A stretch of 64,000 bases of DNA from Galbibacter sp035306585 (GTDB taxonomy: Bacteria > Bacteroidota > Bacteroidia > Flavobacteriales > Flavobacteriaceae), in contig NZ_DATGNU010000098.1 in NCBI RefSeq assembly GCF_035306585.1, forward strand, positions 20,598 through 84,597. Reading direction: 5' to 3'. The notes under the pieces were generated by a model. That model had not been told where the DNA came from. It worked only from the letters and a program-made list of their open reading frames with translations, and made no database searches. Shown piece after piece: positions 62,251 to 64,000 of this stretch. The translations under genes and the position numbers were made by a program. Position 1 is the stretch's first letter. Each line of letters begins with the position of its first letter.

Positions 62251-62285
62251 TCCACGTATTGAGGGTGAGTGTTTCAATACGTGGA
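62251..62285 (+). other. Hairpin between lon and cmk
   Basis: The arms TCCACGTATTGA and TCAATACGTGGA are perfect 12-bp complements with an 11-base loop. There is no U-run. It starts 18 bases after the lon stop and ends 21 bases before cmk. Confidence 0.6.
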
Positions 62286-62306
62286 AACAATGATACAACT
62301 ATTGAG

Positions 62307-63002
62307 ATGCGAAAAATTACCATTGCCATTGACGGATATTCCTCCACTGGTAAGAGTACCATAGCCAAGAAATTGGCTAAATCTTTAGGATATGTTTATG
62401 TCGATACAGGGGCGATGTATAGAGCGGTTTCATATTATGCTCTGTCAAACGATATGTTTCGCAATCAAAAGCTTCAAAAAGAACAATTAATTCAAGCACT
62501 TGATAAGATTCATTTGGAGTTTAGGTTAAACAACACTACTGGGCTTCCTGAGATTTACCTCAATGGAGATCTTATAGAGAAGCAAATTAGGACCCTTGAA
62601 GTTTCTCAGGTGGTTAGTGAGATAGCTGCTATATCGGAGGTTCGACACAAACTGGTCCAACAGCAAAAGGCCATGGGGAATAACAAAGCGATCGTTATGG
62701 ATGGTAGGGATGTGGGGACGGTTATTTTTCCTGATGCCGAATTAAAACTATTCATGACAGCCTCAGCAAATGTGAGAGCGCAGCGGCGTTATATGGAACT
62801 CACAGAGAGAGGAGACAAGGTTACCTATCAAGAGGTTCTTGAAAATGTTCAAAAACGGGATTTAATTGATACCACCAGAGCAGACTCTCCTTTAGTGAAA
62901 GCCGATGGGGCTATTGAAATTGACAGTACGAACCTTAGTTTAGAAGAGACTTTTCAAAAATGCTTAGAACTTGTCAATAAGACACTGCAAGCACTTGGGT
63001 GA
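62307..63002 (+). CDS. cmk: Cytidylate kinase
   Basis: This 231-residue kinase phosphorylates CMP and dCMP. The P-loop is AIDGYSSTGKST (residues 6-17), followed by YVDTGAMYRAVSYYAL, VVMDGRDVGTVIFPDA-type segment IVMDGRDVGTVIFPDA and the lid RADSPLVKADGAIEIDST. A TTG at 62244 is in frame, but would include the lon-cmk hairpin and a non-homologous extension, so ATG 62307 is used. rpsA follows, an old neighbourhood shared with many bacteria. Confidence 0.95.
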   Translation: MRKITIAIDGYSSTGKSTIAKKLAKSLGYVYVDTGAMYRAVSYYALSNDMFRNQKLQKEQLIQALDKIHLEFRLNNTTGLPEIYLNGDLIEKQIRTLEVSQVVSEIAAISEVRHKLVQQQKAMGNNKAIVMDGRDVGTVIFPDAELKLFMTASANVRAQRRYMELTERGDKVTYQEVLENVQKRDLIDTTRADSPLVKADGAIEIDSTNLSLEETFQKCLELVNKTLQALG

Positions 63003-63041
63003 TCCACCTATAGCTATCAAAAATGATTATTTAGATAATTG

Positions 63042-63073
63042 TTTGTAAATCAATTAATATAATTGTAAATTTG
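63042..63073 (+). promoter_or_regulatory. rpsA promoter
   Basis: TTTG (63042-63045), a 20-base spacer and TAAATTTG (63066-63073) fit the Bacteroidota consensus well. The start of transcription near 63080 gives a leader of about 115 bases. Confidence 0.65.
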
Positions 63074-63091
63074 CACTCCTTTTTACTAAGC

Positions 63092-63162
63092 CAGGAGGGA
63101 AAAGGGATTATATAAAAAATTAATAACAACATCTTCTGTGATTAAATATTGTTAACCTCCTG
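63092..63162 (+). promoter_or_regulatory. Structured rpsA leader, candidate autoregulatory element
   Basis: CAGGAGG (63092-63098) pairs perfectly with CCTCCTG (63156-63162). Smaller alternatives such as CTCCT with AGGAG exist just upstream. Ribosomal protein S1 represses its own mRNA in other bacteria, so this leader is a plausible site. Confidence 0.4.
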
Positions 63163-63194
63163 ATTTAATACAGAATACAAATTATTCTCAGCAA

Positions 63195-64000
63195 ATGGCT
63201 GAAGCTAAAGAAACACAAAAAGAACAAGCAGCAGAAGCAACCTCTGCTCAAGTACAAACGGAAGTAAAAGAAACTGTATCTACTGAGGAGTTTCTAAAAA
63301 ACTTTAACTGGCACAATTACGAAGAAGGAATTGACCAAGTTGAAGATGAAAAATTAAAAGAATTCGAAAACTTAGTTGAAGAGAATTTTGTTGATACAGC
63401 TGATGAAGAGGTTGTTGAGGGAACTGTTGTTCACCTTACTGACAGAGAGGCTATTATCGATATTAACGCCAAATCTGAAGGTGTTATTTCTTTAAACGAG
63501 TTTCGTTACAACCCTAATTTAAGTGTAGGGGACAAGGTTGAAGTTTTAATCGATGTTCGCGAAGATAAATCAGGACAACTAGTATTGTCTCACCGTAAAG
63601 CTAGAACAATCAAAGCTTGGGATCGCGTTAATGCTGCTCATGATAAAGGAGAGATTGTTAACGGTTTTGTTAAGTGTAGAACTAAAGGAGGTATGATTGT
63701 AGATGTATTCGGAATCGAAGCGTTCTTACCTGGTTCTCAAATTGATGTGAAGCCTATCCGTGATTACGATGCATACGTAGGTAAAACAATGGAATTCAAG
63801 GTAGTTAAAATCAATCACGAATTCAAAAACGTTGTTGTTTCTCACAAAGCTCTTATCGAGGCTGATATCGAAGAACAGAAAAAAGAAATCATCGGACAAC
63901 TTGAAAAAGGTCAAGTTCTTGAAGGTACTGTTAAAAACATCACTTCTTACGGAGTGTTTATCGACCTTGGAGGTGTGGATGGACTTATCCATATCACAGA
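63195..64000 (+). CDS. rpsA: 30S ribosomal protein S1 (5' part)
   Basis: The gene is open to the right edge, giving 268 codons. The N-terminus is acidic and low-complexity (MAEAKETQKEQAAEATSA). S1 domains follow: VVEGTVVHLTDREAIIDINAKSEGV from about residue 76, IVNGFVKCRTKGGMIVDVFG, and the third beginning VLEGTVKNITSYGVFIDLGG at the edge. S1 holds mRNA on the 30S subunit. In Bacteroidota, which mostly lack Shine-Dalgarno sequences, S1 and A/U-rich leaders matter more for initiation. Confidence 0.95.
   Translation, partial: MAEAKETQKEQAAEATSAQVQTEVKETVSTEEFLKNFNWHNYEEGIDQVEDEKLKEFENLVEENFVDTADEEVVEGTVVHLTDREAIIDINAKSEGVISLNEFRYNPNLSVGDKVEVLIDVREDKSGQLVLSHRKARTIKAWDRVNAAHDKGEIVNGFVKCRTKGGMIVDVFGIEAFLPGSQIDVKPIRDYDAYVGKTMEFKVVKINHEFKNVVVSHKALIEADIEEQKKEIIGQLEKGQVLEGTVKNITSYGVFIDLGGVDGLIHIT

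Noticed and set aside
1..64000. CRISPR arrays, tRNA or rRNA genes, insertion sequences, prophage
   Set aside because: No regularly spaced repeats, no cloverleaf sequence and no transposase or integrase motifs were seen on either strand.

Overview
The window is chromosomal DNA from a member of the Bacteroidota, most likely a marine-type flavobacterium (Flavobacteriia). The base composition is AT-rich. Shine-Dalgarno sequences are mostly absent. Several genes are preceded by the Bacteroidota sigma factor -7 box (TAnnTTTG). The gene content fits too: bshC, a PG_1098-like methyltransferase, DUF6807 and DUF1080 proteins, a FadN-type beta-oxidation protein, many lipoproteins and SpoU/MnmA/LptB/TatC housekeeping genes. 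The genus cannot be fixed from sequence alone. No rRNA, tRNA, CRISPR array, insertion sequence or prophage was seen.

1-11.6 kb is a uronic-acid catabolic locus, all on the minus strand. A LacI-type regulator is followed by a tandem DUF1080 lipoprotein, a Tat-exported Gfo/Idh oxidoreductase, the cupin KdgF, a UxuB-type SDR and UxuA. Behind its own operator come KduI, KduD, UxaC, KdgK, Eda and the first 57 codons of a TRAP (DctP) binding protein. Together these convert unsaturated uronates (KdgF, KduI, KduD) and saturated hexuronates (UxaC, UxuB, UxuA) to KDG, then KDPG, pyruvate and glyceraldehyde-3-phosphate. The two exported proteins (DUF1080 and Gfo/Idh) suggest an extra periplasmic 3-keto-glycoside cleavage step feeding the same pathway. 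This is the most interesting system here. Two palindrome types, GTGTACGTACAC and TGTAATCGATTACA, mark the two transcription units.

11.6-30 kb is mixed: two methyltransferases, DUF4159, a secreted TIM-barrel isomerase-like lipoprotein, guaA, a LysM/periplasmic-binding-like protein, OsmC, DUF6807, bshC, a PLP decarboxylase, DUF3820, pyrG, yidC, mnmA and a nitronate monooxygenase-like protein. 30-38 kb is a fatty-acid beta-oxidation operon (marR-fadN-fadA-fadE) with an adjacent acyl-CoA ligase, a palindromic MarR operator and clear terminators.

38-56 kb is housekeeping and envelope: purL, an SGNH hydrolase, endonuclease I, an RNA m5C methyltransferase, a YCF48-like lipoprotein, lnt, pssA, a META-domain lipoprotein, then kdsD-tatC-CMD-lptB, recQ, a frameshifted GNAT gene and an LD-carboxypeptidase. 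56-64 kb holds a lipoprotein, a polytopic membrane protein, a HisKA_3 histidine kinase and a LuxR-type response regulator, then lon, cmk and the 5' part of rpsA.

Several intergenic regions carry strong inverted repeats not tied to a known family (upstream of DUF6807, upstream of DUF4159, in the face-to-face recQ/kdsD promoter region, and between lon and cmk). These are listed separately. All calls come from reading the sequence; no database search was run.
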